NCBI GenBank assembly: GCA_019637115.1
Contig: JAHBWH010000047.1
Coordinates: forward strand, 1 to 49,347
Source of the DNA: Myxococcales bacterium
Lineage (GTDB): Bacteria > Myxococcota_A > Polyangia > Polyangiales > Houyiibacteriaceae
Direction of reading: 5' to 3'
Length of the DNA stretch: 49,347 nucleotides
Below, piece by piece: positions 31,486 through 40,072 of the stretch. Every line of letters starts with the position of its first letter. The first letter of the stretch is position 1. Under the pieces are notes generated by a model. The model worked only from the letters and a program-made list of their open reading frames with translations. It did not search any database and was not told the DNA's origin. The position numbers and the translations under genes were made by a program.

Positions 31486-32628
31486 TCATCCTCCGTTGCG
31501 TGGGGTGAGGAACCGGGCGACCTCGTCCCAGAGCAGCTCGAAGCGCTCGCGGTCGAACCCGCTGCCGGTGCGCAGCCAGTCGACGTGTCGCGGCGAGTGC
31601 TCGGGGTCGTGGAAGTGGCCGACGACGTCCAGGTGGTCACCGACGGTGCCGTGCAAGATGTCACCCCAGACCTGGCTGCGAGTCGGGACGATGGCGTCGC
31701 TGTCGGAGGCGCGTGGCACCTCCCCGAACGCGGCGAGCAGCTTCTCCCGCTGCCCGGGGGTGAGCGGGGGGACGAGCGCCTCGGAGAGGCTCGACGAGAG
31801 GATGTGCAAGCTCCGGTAGAGCGCGTACTGCGCCTGCTGGACCGGGCGCAGGCCCGTCGAGAGCACTCCGCGGAACGTCGGCGCGGGCGCGCGCACGACC
31901 ACCGAGGCGTAGCGCACCTCCGGGTTGCGCGGCGCGAGCGCCTCGAAGAGGAGCATCGCCTCGGGGGTGAGCTGCAAGAGCAACGTCTGGTCGTCGTACG
32001 CGCCGCGGAAGTAGGCCTCGATCTGCGCCCGCCGGTCCGGGTCGAAGTCCTTGAGCACGAGCCGGTAGACCTGATCGAGCAGCGTCCCGGCGCGGGGCGC
32101 GAAGAGATCGCGGCCCGGCAGCGCCGGGATCGCGCCGACGAGCTCCAGCAGCGCGGGCAGCGGGACCGTGCCGAAGCGGATCCCCGCGATCGTGACCATC
32201 GAGAGCGCCCGGAGCAGCTTCTTGCCCTGGAGCCCCGTGAAGAACGCCGCCGCCGGGGCGCCGTGGTGGGGCGTCGCGACGCAGACGACGCTCCGCACGT
32301 GCGAGACGTAGCGCCCGACGTCGAGGCTTGTGGGCAATTTCACCGAGGGCGCCGTGAGCAGGCGCGCGTCGAGCCCGCCGGTCGAGTGACCGACGAGGTG
32401 CAACGCGTCGTCCGGCCCCGCGTGCTGCGCGATGGTCTCGAGCAGCCGCACGGCGCGTCGATCGAGCGACGAGGTCGGCAGCGTCGGGACGTAATGGATC
32501 TCGGCGCGGACGCCGCGGAGCGCCATCGCGTCGCGGAGGCGGTCACGGACGTGCATCCAGTAGCCGAACTCTCCGAGGTTCGTGAACCCGAAGAACCCGG
32601 GGACGAGGAAGACTCGATGAAGGGGCAT
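31486..32628 (-). CDS. Alpha/beta-hydrolase, lipase-like
   Basis: 380 residues from ATG at 32628. The opening MPLHRVFLVPGFFGFTNLGE carries the oxyanion-loop Gly-Phe-Phe-Gly-Phe. The nucleophile elbow is GHSTGG with Ser82. Candidate Asp and His are in SDSDAIVPTRSQVWGDI (Asp) and VVGHFHDPEH (His) near the C-terminus. These are the hallmarks of triacylglycerol lipases and PGAP1-like hydrolases. There is no signal peptide, so it may act in the cytosol or be exported by another route. It diverges from the deacetylase gene across 128 bases. Substrate unknown. Confidence 0.85.
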   Translation of the reverse strand: MPLHRVFLVPGFFGFTNLGEFGYWMHVRDRLRDAMALRGVRAEIHYVPTLPTSSLDRRAVRLLETIAQHAGPDDALHLVGHSTGGLDARLLTAPSVKLPTSLDVGRYVSHVRSVVCVATPHHGAPAAAFFTGLQGKKLLRALSMVTIAGIRFGTVPLPALLELVGAIPALPGRDLFAPRAGTLLDQVYRLVLKDFDPDRRAQIEAYFRGAYDDQTLLLQLTPEAMLLFEALAPRNPEVRYASVVVRAPAPTFRGVLSTGLRPVQQAQYALYRSLHILSSSLSEALVPPLTPGQREKLLAAFGEVPRASDSDAIVPTRSQVWGDILHGTVGDHLDVVGHFHDPEHSPRHVDWLRTGSGFDRERFELLWDEVARFLTPRNGG

Positions 32629-32756
32629 GAAGAGACCCTGGGGCAATCGGGCGCGAATTGCACCCCTGAGCAGACCTCGCGGGCGCTCTGCGCCCCGCAG
32701 CGCTCGGGCAACGTCCACCGTTGCGTCCCCCCGGCGCTCGGCGTCAGAGTGACGCC

Positions 32757-33779
32757 ATGCGCCCGACGCTCGCCCTGGTCGACGACCCTTCGATGGCGCT
32801 CCACGCCTGCCACCAGCGCCACCCCGAGCGCCCCGAGCGCGTCGAGGCGGCCCGCGCGGCGGTCGACGCGAGCCCGCTCTCCCGCGTCGCGCTCGCGCCC
32901 CGCGACGCGACCGACGACGAGCTCGCGCGCGCGCATGCCCCCGAGCACCTGGAGGTGCTCCGCGCCCTCGACGGCGCCGACGAGTGGGTGGACGCCGACA
33001 CCTACGTGGTCCCGGGGACCGCGCGCGCGGCCCGCCGAGCCGCGGGCGGCGCGCTCGCGCTCGTCGACGCGCTGCTCGACGGCGACGCCGACTACGGGCT
33101 CGGTTTGCTTCGTCCACCAGGCCACCACGCCGGTCGGCAGCGGATGCACGGCTTCTGCCTCGTCAACAACGTGGCCGTGGCCGCTGCCCACGCGCTGACC
33201 CGGGGCCTGGACCGCGTCCTCGTCCTCGACTGGGACGTGCACCACGGCGACGGCACGGAGGACATCTTCCGCGACGAGCCCCGCGTCTGCTTCGTCTCGC
33301 TCCACCAAGACGGCATCTTCCCGGGCACCGGCCAAGCGGACGTCCGCGGCGAGGGCGAGGGCTTCGGCTACAACGTCAACATCCCCCTCCCAGCTGGGTC
33401 GGGCGACGCGGACTATCTCGCGGCCTTCGATCGCGTCGTCCTGCCGATCGTGAGCGACTACGCGCCCCAGCTCGTGCTCGTCAGCGCCGGCTTCGACGCG
33501 CACGCGCGCGATCCGCTCGCCGGCATGGAGCTCGGCGACGGCGGCTTCGGTGCGATGATGGCGGCCCTACGCGGCGCCCTCGACCAGGGCGGGCGTGGCC
33601 GCCTGGGGCTCGTGCTCGAGGGAGGCTACGACCTCGTCGGCCTCGAGGGCTCGGTCCGCGCCGTGCTCGGGGCGCTCGCGGGCGAGGACACGACGACTGA
33701 TCGGTCCACTCCGCTCCGCGTCGACCGCGCGCTCGCGCGTGTCATCGACCAACAGCGCGACCGCTGGCCGGTGGGCTGA
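32757..33779 (+). CDS. Histone deacetylase family amidohydrolase (AcuC/acetylpolyamine amidohydrolase type)
   Basis: 340 residues from ATG at 32757. The zinc-hydrolase motifs are complete: HQRHPERPERVEA near the N-terminus, RPPGHHAGRQRMHGFCLVNN with the catalytic His pair, VLVLDWDVHHGDGTEDIF with zinc ligands Asp and His, SAGFDAHARDPLAG with the third zinc ligand Asp, and LVLEGGYD with the transition-state Tyr. Bacterial members remove acetyl groups from polyamines, acetoin-pathway enzymes or other proteins. Length and start are typical. No neighbour points to a specific substrate. Confidence 0.94.
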   Translation: MRPTLALVDDPSMALHACHQRHPERPERVEAARAAVDASPLSRVALAPRDATDDELARAHAPEHLEVLRALDGADEWVDADTYVVPGTARAARRAAGGALALVDALLDGDADYGLGLLRPPGHHAGRQRMHGFCLVNNVAVAAAHALTRGLDRVLVLDWDVHHGDGTEDIFRDEPRVCFVSLHQDGIFPGTGQADVRGEGEGFGYNVNIPLPAGSGDADYLAAFDRVVLPIVSDYAPQLVLVSAGFDAHARDPLAGMELGDGGFGAMMAALRGALDQGGRGRLGLVLEGGYDLVGLEGSVRAVLGALAGEDTTTDRSTPLRVDRALARVIDQQRDRWPVG

Positions 33780-33831
33780 AGGAGCTCCGTCCGCTCGCCG
33801 CGTCCCAACACCAAGCGAGCGTGAGGAGCGC

Positions 33832-36729
33832 TCACCCCGTCGAGCGCGCCAGCACGGTCCGCCGCGACGATCGAGCCCGCAGCACCGCGCGCTCGATCCC
33901 CTTCGCGGCCTCGACGAGCGGCAGCGGCAGCACCGCCAAGCCGAGGACGAGGCCCCACTCGGGCAGCCCGAGCGGGTGCGTGAGGAAGATCGGTCGCAGC
34001 GAAGGGACCAGCACCGAGACGACACAGAGCGCCGCGCTCACGAGGACCGCCAGCCAGAGAAAGCGGTTGCCGAACCACCCCACCGTGACGATCGACTCAC
34101 GCGCGCTGCGGCAGTTGAAGGCGTGCACGAGCGGGGAGAAGGCGAGGATGACGAAGCTCATCGTCCGCGTCTCGAGATCGCGCTGCACGGGATCGGATGA
34201 GAAGAGCGAGGGCCAGATCGAGGGCAAGCCCGCGACCGAGAGCGCCGCGGCCGCCATGATCGTGCCGACGAAGAGCGTTCCCAGCAGGTCGCGCGCGCCG
34301 ACGATGCCCTCCTCACGCGGTCGGGGCCCCTCGCGCATCTGCGCGGGGTCCGGTGGGTCGACGCCGAGCGCGAGCGCAGGGAGGCCGTTGGTCACGAGGT
34401 TGATCCAGAGGAGCTGCAGCGGCGTCAACGTCGGCACGGCGTCGAAGAAGGTCGACGCGAGCACCGCGATCACGAGGCCGGCGTTCGAGCTCCCGAGAAA
34501 GAAGATGAACTTCTGGATGTTGCGGTAGATCGCGCGCCCCTCGCGCACCGCGTGCACGAGCGTCGCGAAATTGTCGTCGGCGAGCACCATCTCCGCCGCG
34601 GAGCGCGCGACGTCGGTGCCGACGCGACCCATCGCGACCCCGATCGGCGCCTCTCGCAGGGCGGGCGCGTCGTTCACGCCGTCCCCCGTCATCGCGACCA
34701 CGTGCCCCGCGGCGCCGAGCGCCCGCACGATGCGGAGCTTCTGCTCCGCCGTCACCCGCGCGAAGACCTTCGTCCGGACGACTCGCGCGGCGAAGGCGCT
34801 CGTGTCGAGCTCCGTGAGCTCTCGACCGGTCATCGTGAGCCCGTCGGAGGTCTCCGCCCCGTCGGCGCCGTCCTCCTCCAAGATCCCCAGCTCGCGCGCG
34901 ATCGCCCGCGCGGTCGTCGCGTGATCTCCCGTGATCATGACCACGCGGATCCCCGCCGCCCGACAGGCGGCGATGGCGGCCGGCACCTCCGGGCGCGGGG
35001 GATCGTTCATCGCCACGAGCCCGAGGAAGGTCAGGTCGCGCTCGATCGTCTCGGGGGTGGGCTCGTCGTCGCTCTCGTCCGCCAACGGCCGCTCCGCGAA
35101 CGCGAGCACGCGGAGCGCCCCCGTGGCGTGGCGCTCGTTGATCGCGGCGAAGCGCTCACGCTGCTCGTCCGTCATCGGCGCGTCACCCTCCGCGGTGCGG
35201 ATCCTGGTCGCATGCGCGAGCACGACGTCCGGCGCCCCCTTCACGTGGGCGACGCGCCGGCCCTCCGCGTCGCGGGTGATGACGCTCATGCACTTCCGGT
35301 CCGAGTCGAAGGGAAGCTCCGCCTCGACCCGAAGCTCGCTACGCTCGCCGATCAGGCCCTCCCGGCTCACCCCGCCCTTCCGCGCCAACACGAGGAGCGC
35401 CCCCTCCGTCGGATCCCCGAGGACGGTGGGCTCATCCCCCTCGAGGTGGGCGTCGTTGCAGATGACGGCCACCTCGAGCAGCCGCTGGAGCACGGCGTCG
35501 TCCGCGGGCGTCGCTTCGCCTGCCGACGCGCCCGCTCCTCCCGAAGCGCCCTCTCCCTCCGACGCCCGCTCCCCCTCGCCCGCAGACGCGCGCGTGATCG
35601 AGCCCACGGGCCGATAACCTTCGCCCGTCACGCGATAGGTGGCCACCACCGTGTCGACGGCCCGCGCCGTCATCGCGTTCTGGGTGAGCGTCCCCGTCTT
35701 GTCGGTGCAGATCACCGTCGCCGATCCCAGCGTCTCCACCGCGGGCAAGCGACGGACGATGGCGCCACGCTGCGCCATCCGCTGCATCCCGAGCGCGAGG
35801 GTGATCGTGGTGATGGCCGGGAGCCCCTCGGGGATCGCCGCGACCGCCAGGCTGACGGCCGTGAGCAGCAGCATCGACAGGCTCATCGCGCCGCGCAGGT
35901 AGCCGATCACGAAGAGCGCGATGCTGATCAACACGCAGACGATCAGGATCACGCGCCCCAGGCGCGCGAGGCGCTCCTCGAGCGGCGTGGCCTCGCGAGA
36001 GGCCGCGGCGAGCAGCGCGCCGATGCGCCCGAGCTCGGTGGCCGCGCCCGTCGCGACGACGACGGCGCGGGCCCGGCCTCGCGTCACGGTCGTCCCCGTG
36101 AAGAGCATGTTGGCGCGCTCGGAGACCGGCGCCTCGACCTCCACGCGCGCGGCGGCGCGCTTGTGGACCGGGGTCGACTCACCGGTGAGCGCCGCCTCCT
36201 CGACGTCCAGCGACGCGCCGGCCACGGCAGAGAGCAGCCGAGCGTCCGCCGGCATCGCGTCGCCCGCGCTCACCTCGAGCACGTCGCCGACCACGAGGCT
36301 GGCTGCCTCGACGTCCACGACCTGTCCGTCGCGGATCACCCGCGCGTGGAGCGCGGTCATCGACCGCAGCGCCGCGAGCGCGGCCTCGGCCCGGCGCTCC
36401 TGCACGAAGCCCAGCACGGCGTTCAGGACGACGATGAGCAAGATCGCGATCGTGTCGACGAACGAGCTGCCTTCGGTGATGGCGACGACGGCGGCGACGA
36501 TGGCGGCGAGCAAGAGGACGCCGACCAGAGGATCGACGAGCTGCGCGAGCAGGCGCCGAAGCGGGTGGGGTCGCGGCGGCTCCGGCAGCGCGTTCGGGCC
36601 GTCTCGCTCGAGCCGGGCGCGGGCCTCGTGGGTCGATAGGCCGACCTCCGGGTCCACGCCGAGCTCGCGCGCGATCGCCCCCGCATCCTCCGCATGCCAC
36701 GCGCGTACGCTCTCGGCCGGGCTCGCCAC
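33832..36729 (-). CDS. P-type cation ATPase, calcium (SERCA/PMR1) type
   Basis: 965 residues from GTG at 36729, which has GGGAGG five bases upstream. Hallmarks: actuator loop [10 protein letters not shown], phosphorylation site [10 protein letters not shown] with Asp343, nucleotide-binding [11 protein letters not shown], hinge [12 protein letters not shown], and membrane helix 4 motif [11 protein letters not shown]. Membrane helix 6 contains [20 protein letters not shown]. The PEGL and N-x-x-x-D sequences are those of type IIA calcium pumps. A low-complexity Ala/Ser/Glu/Gly insertion ([20 protein letters not shown]) lies in the nucleotide domain between phosphorylation and ATP-binding motifs. 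The protein exports Ca2+ (or Mn2+) from the cytosol using ATP. No regulatory partner nearby. Confidence 0.94.
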   Translation of the reverse strand: MASPAESVRAWHAEDAGAIARELGVDPEVGLSTHEARARLERDGPNALPEPPRPHPLRRLLAQLVDPLVGVLLLAAIVAAVVAITEGSSFVDTIAILLIVVLNAVLGFVQERRAEAALAALRSMTALHARVIRDGQVVDVEAASLVVGDVLEVSAGDAMPADARLLSAVAGASLDVEEAALTGESTPVHKRAAARVEVEAPVSERANMLFTGTTVTRGRARAVVVATGAATELGRIGALLAAASREATPLEERLARLGRVILIVCVLISIALFVIGYLRGAMSLSMLLLTAVSLAVAAIPEGLPAITTITLALGMQRMAQRGAIVRRLPAVETLGSATVICTDKTGTLTQNAMTARAVDTVVATYRVTGEGYRPVGSITRASAGEGERASEGEGASGGAGASAGEATPADDAVLQRLLEVAVICNDAHLEGDEPTVLGDPTEGALLVLARKGGVSREGLIGERSELRVEAELPFDSDRKCMSVITRDAEGRRVAHVKGAPDVVLAHATRIRTAEGDAPMTDEQRERFAAINERHATGALRVLAFAERPLADESDDEPTPETIERDLTFLGLVAMNDPPRPEVPAAIAACRAAGIRVVMITGDHATTARAIARELGILEEDGADGAETSDGLTMTGRELTELDTSAFAARVVRTKVFARVTAEQKLRIVRALGAAGHVVAMTGDGVNDAPALREAPIGVAMGRVGTDVARSAAEMVLADDNFATLVHAVREGRAIYRNIQKFIFFLGSSNAGLVIAVLASTFFDAVPTLTPLQLLWINLVTNGLPALALGVDPPDPAQMREGPRPREEGIVGARDLLGTLFVGTIMAAAALSVAGLPSIWPSLFSSDPVQRDLETRTMSFVILAFSPLVHAFNCRSARESIVTVGWFGNRFLWLAVLVSAALCVVSVLVPSLRPIFLTHPLGLPEWGLVLGLAVLPLPLVEAAKGIERAVLRARSSRRTVLARSTG

Positions 36730-36798
36730 GTTCCCTCCCTCTCGCGCGACGCTATGCCCGGTCGGGCACGCGAGCAAGGATCGCCGTCAGCTTCCGTT

Positions 36799-36828
36799 GA
36801 GGGGCTGTCGCCAGGTCGCCAGCCCCTC
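36799..36828. repeat. Hairpin repeat, copy 2, intergenic
   Basis: GAGGGGCTG (36799-36807) and CAGCCCCTC (36820-36828) form the same 9-base stem as copy 1, but the loop is 12 bases because TCGCCAG-like sequence is duplicated. It lies upstream of the P-type ATPase gene, in the 230-base gap 36730-36961 that holds no gene. Confidence 0.8.
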
Positions 36829-36938
36829 CCCCACGGGGCATCAAGCCCCGCGGGGCTCCCTCCCACGAGCCTACGCTCGCTTCGCTCGCTGCGCGCCGTC
36901 CGGTAGGGCAGCGCGCCAAAACGGCTGAGCTTTCAGGT

Positions 36939-36961
36939 TCCTTCGAGGGGCTGTCGCCAGC
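36939..36961. repeat. Hairpin repeat, copy 3 (left arm and loop), next to a stop codon
   Basis: This 23-base stretch is identical to 24846-24868 of the flippase gene, including GAGGGGCTG and the TCGC loop. The right arm is interrupted after CAGC, so the full hairpin cannot form. It ends one base before the stop codon (36962-36964) of the propeller-like gene. Confidence 0.8.
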
Positions 36962-37723
36962 TCAGCGGGGCTCGTCCAAGACCTCGCCGCCTCGCGCCAC
37001 GCGGTAAACGCGGCGCGCCGTTCGCACGACGATGGCGTCCGCCTCGGTGCGGACCGACGTCGGCCGCTCGCTCGTGATCTGCGTCCGGTTCCCGCGCCCC
37101 TGCCAGAGCCGCCACGTCGCGCCGCGCGCGTCGACGAGCACGACGGCGTGGCCAAGCACGTGGACGTCGACGTAGTCGGGCTCGGCGCCGCCGCGTCGGC
37201 GCGTCCACGTCGCGCCGCCGTCCTCGGTCGTCCACACGCCGCCGCCGTCGCCCGCGGCGACCCCGAACGACGACGTCGCGTCGAACGCCAAGGCGCGGGC
37301 GATCTGCGGCCCGGGCAGGAAGGTCTCGCGCCAACGTCCACCGAGATCGTCGGTGTACGCCGCGCTGGTGCGATCGAAGCGGATCGGCGGCAGCACGAGC
37401 GGCGGCGGGCTCGCGCCCTGCTGCGCCGGCACCCCGGGGGCGACGGGTCGGTCGAGGTAGAGCGCGACGATGCGCCCGCTCCGCGGGACGCGCGCGAAGG
37501 TGATCGCCTCGTGCAACACGTGGAGCTCGCCGAACGAGAACCCCGCTGGGGTCCACTGGTGACAGGTCGGCGGCACGAAGGCCACGCCCCAACACGGCAC
37601 GCGATGTCCGTGGACCGCCACGCCCTCGCCGAGCTCGATCCGCAGCGGCGCTTGCGCGGAGAGCAGCGCGCCCTCGGCGAAGAGCCAGAGGGCCGCGACG
37701 GCCGAGAGCAGAGGTCGCGTCAT
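36962..37723 (-). CDS. Secreted protein with BNR/propeller-like repeats
   Basis: 253 residues from ATG at 37723. A Sec signal peptide is visible: MTRPLLSAVAALWLFAEGAL then LSAQA, with likely cleavage after AQA. The mature part has AYTDDLGGRWRETFLPGP and GGGVWTTEDGGATWTRRRGG, two copies of the BNR (Asp-box) type seen in sialidases and photosystem-assembly-like propellers. Five or fewer blades would fit in this length, so the fold may be partial. It is probably periplasmic or outer-membrane. Three Cys-free repeats and no catalytic signature suggest a binding role; function not known. Confidence 0.75.
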   Translation of the reverse strand: MTRPLLSAVAALWLFAEGALLSAQAPLRIELGEGVAVHGHRVPCWGVAFVPPTCHQWTPAGFSFGELHVLHEAITFARVPRSGRIVALYLDRPVAPGVPAQQGASPPPLVLPPIRFDRTSAAYTDDLGGRWRETFLPGPQIARALAFDATSSFGVAAGDGGGVWTTEDGGATWTRRRGGAEPDYVDVHVLGHAVVLVDARGATWRLWQGRGNRTQITSERPTSVRTEADAIVVRTARRVYRVARGGEVLDEPR

Positions 37724-37789
37724 GTCCTGAGCATGCCACGCGCTCGGCCCCGGCCACGCCCCTCCGCGACGCGAATCAAGGAAAACCCC

Positions 37790-37817
37790 TTGCCTCCGTG
37801 GGAGCCGGAGCTATCTT
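37790..37817 (+). promoter_or_regulatory. Candidate sigma-70 promoter for the tRNA cluster
   Basis: TTGCCT at 37790-37795 and TATCTT at 37812-37817 are separated by 16 bases and lie about 20 bases upstream of the tRNA-His 5' end. The match to TTGACA/TATAAT is moderate, but the position is right and the surrounding sequence is unusually AT-rich for this window. Confidence 0.5.
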
Positions 37818-37837
37818 CGGCGTCCGTTTTTTCCCAT

Positions 37838-37913
37838 GGTGGCTGTAGCTCAGTGGTAGAGCACTGGATTGTGGCTCCGGTTGTCGCGGGTTCGATCCCC
37901 GTCAGTCACCCCA
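37838..37913 (+). tRNA. tRNA-His (GTG anticodon)
   Basis: A full cloverleaf can be drawn. The acceptor has the extra G-1 paired to C73 that is specific to tRNA-His, giving GGTGGCTG against CAGTCACC with one G-T pair. The D-loop has AGCTCAGTGGTAGAGC, the anticodon loop TTGTGGC reads GTG, and the T-arm has GGTTCGATCCC. CCA is encoded. First of three tRNAs read in the same direction. Confidence 0.95.
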
Positions 37914-38000
37914 CCGCTCCTCGCGGGCGTTCCTTGACAGGCAGGTTAGGTGAGGTAGAGAAGGCGCCCCTTCGGGGTCGTTCTTTCTTCGGATGGCCAT

Positions 38001-38077
<77 letters not shown>

Positions 38078-38125
38078 AGCTCCAAGCTCGGCTGGACTTC
38101 GGTGCCGGCTCCTTCCTTGCCGGCA

Positions 38126-38166
38126 TCCTTCGATGCCGGGTCCTTCGATGCCGGGTCCTTCGATGG
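38126..38166. repeat. 15-base tandem repeat between tRNA-Arg and tRNA-Lys
   Basis: Units of TCCTTCGATGCCGGG start at 38126 and 38141, with a third partial copy from 38156 that diverges after TCCTTCGATGG. The preceding CTCCTTCCTTGCCGGCA is a degenerate relative. The repeat sits in the spacer between mature tRNAs, so it would be removed during processing. Confidence 0.8.
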
Positions 38167-38195
38167 AGGCTCCTCACCCTAACGGCCAATCATCC

Positions 38196-38271
38196 GGGTC
38201 ATTAGCTCAATTGGTAGAGCAGTGGATTCTTAATCCATTGGCTTCAGGTTCAAGTCCTGAATGACCCACCA
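38196..38271 (+). tRNA. tRNA-Lys (CTT anticodon)
   Basis: The acceptor GGGTCAT pairs with ATGACCC, then A and an encoded CCA. The D-arm is AGCTCAATTGGTAGAGC, the anticodon loop TTCTTAA contains CTT (reads AAG), and the T-loop is GGTTCAAGTCC. Last tRNA of the cluster; its final base is also the first base of the terminator stem. Confidence 0.95.
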
Positions 38272-38300
38272 GCCCGCGCCACGCGCGGGCTTTTTCTTTT
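38271..38300 (+). terminator. Rho-independent terminator after tRNA-Lys
   Basis: An 8-base stem, AGCCCGCG and CGCGGGCT, around the loop CCACG is followed directly by a T-rich run (TTTTTCTTTT). It starts at the last base of tRNA-Lys and should end the three-tRNA transcript. Confidence 0.88.
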
Positions 38301-38344
38301 CCGTCGCCTTCCGCCGCCCCGCCACCAACCCACAGAGGCGGCTC

Positions 38345-39316
38345 TCACCGCACCACGGGCAGCGCGACGCCTCTCGGGGTCCCGCGGGCGAGCGGCGATG
38401 CGAGCGACCCCACGCCGGTGAAACCTCGCGCGAGCGGCTCGTCATCCGCGCCGCGCGCGCCGCCGGGCGCGAGCGGCCTGAGCTCGTCGCCCCCGAAGCG
38501 CCGCAGATAGATGGCGTCGACGCCGACGCACGACGTCCGCTGCCCGCAGCCGTCGCACCGCGGGGCGAACGCGCGCGTGTCCATGGGTACGGGTCGTACG
38601 ATCGAGCGGGCCGCGAACGCGCCGAGCAAGCAGCGCGGCGCGCCGCTCACGTACGCCGGCAGCCCGAGCCGGCGGGCCACCTCGATCGCGTGCAACGCGA
38701 AGGGCACGGCGAGCGCGAGGCGCGGGTGGACACGCGCGAAGTCTCGCTCCGCCGCGCCTCGACCGATGGGCAGCGCGAGGTGCCACCCCGCCACCCCACG
38801 CGCGAGGAGCACGAGGGGCACCTCGTTGAGCACGCGGTAGGACGAGCGCGTCACCAGCGTCGTCACGAGCAACCGAAGGCGCGCGGCGCGCGCGCTCGCC
38901 GCGCCTTCCCAGAGGCGCTCGAAGCTACCCGCGCGACCCGTGTGGTGATCGTGCGATCCCGGGTCGGGCCCGTGGAGCGAGAGGTGGACGTCGGTCAGCC
39001 CCGCCCCAGCGAGCGCAGGCGCGAGCGCCGAGAGGGCGTGACCGTTCGTCTGCAGGACGATCCGCTCGAAGCCCGCGGCGCGCGCTTGGGCGACCGCGTC
39101 GACGAGCGAGTCCGCCTCGAGCGTCGGCTCCCCGCCCGAGAGCGTGACCTCCCGCGCGCCGGTCATGCGGAGCGCCGCGAGCCGCTCCGCGACGCTCGTC
39201 GCCAGCTCCGCGTCGTCGAAGCCACAGAAGACACACTGGTTGGTGCACCGCCCGCTGAGCGTGATCGTCGCGGACGTGAGGGTCGCGGTGCTGGTCGTCA
39301 CCGGGATGCTCGTCAC
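38345..39316 (-). CDS. Radical SAM protein with C-terminal Cys motif
   Basis: 323 residues from GTG at 39316, the first usable start in frame. The [4Fe-4S] cluster ligands are C24-x3-C28-x2-C31 in GRCTNQCVFCG. SGGEPT is the SAM-binding motif, and VLQTNG and LSLHGPDPGSHD follow the radical SAM barrel. Near the C-terminus C254-x2-C257-x5-C263-x-G (CDGCGQRTSCVG) precedes YLRRFGGDELRPLAP. The same motif recurs in the three radical SAM proteins at 42784-49066. It may bind an auxiliary cluster, as SPASM/twitch domains do, but it is shorter than SPASM. The gene starts 21 bases after the stop of a Tat-exported protein gene, and is probably co-transcribed with it. A relation to the His-Xaa-Ser cluster is likely from sequence but not proven. 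Confidence 0.88.
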   Translation of the reverse strand: MTSIPVTTSTATLTSATITLSGRCTNQCVFCGFDDAELATSVAERLAALRMTGAREVTLSGGEPTLEADSLVDAVAQARAAGFERIVLQTNGHALSALAPALAGAGLTDVHLSLHGPDPGSHDHHTGRAGSFERLWEGAASARAARLRLLVTTLVTRSSYRVLNEVPLVLLARGVAGWHLALPIGRGAAERDFARVHPRLALAVPFALHAIEVARRLGLPAYVSGAPRCLLGAFAARSIVRPVPMDTRAFAPRCDGCGQRTSCVGVDAIYLRRFGGDELRPLAPGGARGADDEPLARGFTGVGSLASPLARGTPRGVALPVVR

Positions 39317-39337
39317 CGAGATGCTCGTCGCTGCGGC

Positions 39338-39841
39338 TCATCCCGCGGGCGCGACGACGGTCGACGTGACCGCAAACATCCCATCGGGGAAGCGCGTGCG
39401 GCGCTCTTCGAAGGTCGCGAGCGCAGGCAGCGCCACACCCGCGCGGGCTCGACGCTCCAGCGCCGCACCGAGCGCGCGCGCGCCACGCTCTTCGACCGGG
39501 TCGGTCGCGCGGCGCCCATGGTCGTGCAGGAAGAGGCTGAAGTGCTCGGTGTTGTGCACGCCCGCGCGTCCCTCCGGGTCGCGTCGGAGCACGTCGACCT
39601 GGAAGCGCGCCTCGTCGAGCCGCAGCACGAAGGGCAGCGCGCCGTAGTGCAGCCCGTACGCCGCCACGACGTCGTACCCGCCAGCGAGCGCGAGCTCGTG
39701 AGAGATCGGGCCCGCCGGGACGAGCCCCGGACGAGCCAGCGCGACGGCTCCGCGCGGTGCGTCGGCGCGCGCGACGCGGAAGGCAGAGAGCGCGAGCGGA
39801 GCCACTCCGAGCGCGGACAAGAAACGACGCCGCTGCAGCAT
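39338..39841 (-). CDS. Tat-exported hypothetical protein
   Basis: 167 residues from ATG at 39841. The N-terminus MLQRRRFLSALGVAPLALSA is a twin-arginine signal (R-R-x-F-L) with cleavage likely after ARA. The mature part has HYGALPFVLRLDEARFQVDV and HNTEHFSLFLHDHGRRATDP, with several His and Asp that could bind a metal or cofactor, which would fit export in a folded state. I do not recognise the family. It is followed at 21 bases by the radical SAM gene, so it may be a substrate or partner of that enzyme. That is inference. Confidence 0.7.
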   Translation of the reverse strand: MLQRRRFLSALGVAPLALSAFRVARADAPRGAVALARPGLVPAGPISHELALAGGYDVVAAYGLHYGALPFVLRLDEARFQVDVLRRDPEGRAGVHNTEHFSLFLHDHGRRATDPVEERGARALGAALERRARAGVALPALATFEERRTRFPDGMFAVTSTVVAPAG

Positions 39842-40072
39842 GGGGCCCAGGATAGAGACTCGTTCACCTTCTCGTCAATCGAGGGGACGAGCGCGAACGC
39901 GGGCGGCTCTCTCCATGAAGCACGGTGACCCACATGAGGGTCTACCTCGCCCATCGCCGCCTCCGAGCGGGCGATGGCGTCTCATGTAGGGGACGCCGCG
40001 CCGTTGACGTCGAGCAAGCCGAGCACGTAGCCTACAGCCTGGGTGAAACGGGTTCGCCTCCGGGGAGGCACG

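Noticed and set aside
37914-38000. Hairpin CCCCTTCGGGG followed by a T-rich run between tRNA-His and tRNA-Arg as a terminator
   Set aside because: The stem is only four base pairs and lies between tRNAs that appear to share a transcript; processing of the spacer is more likely.
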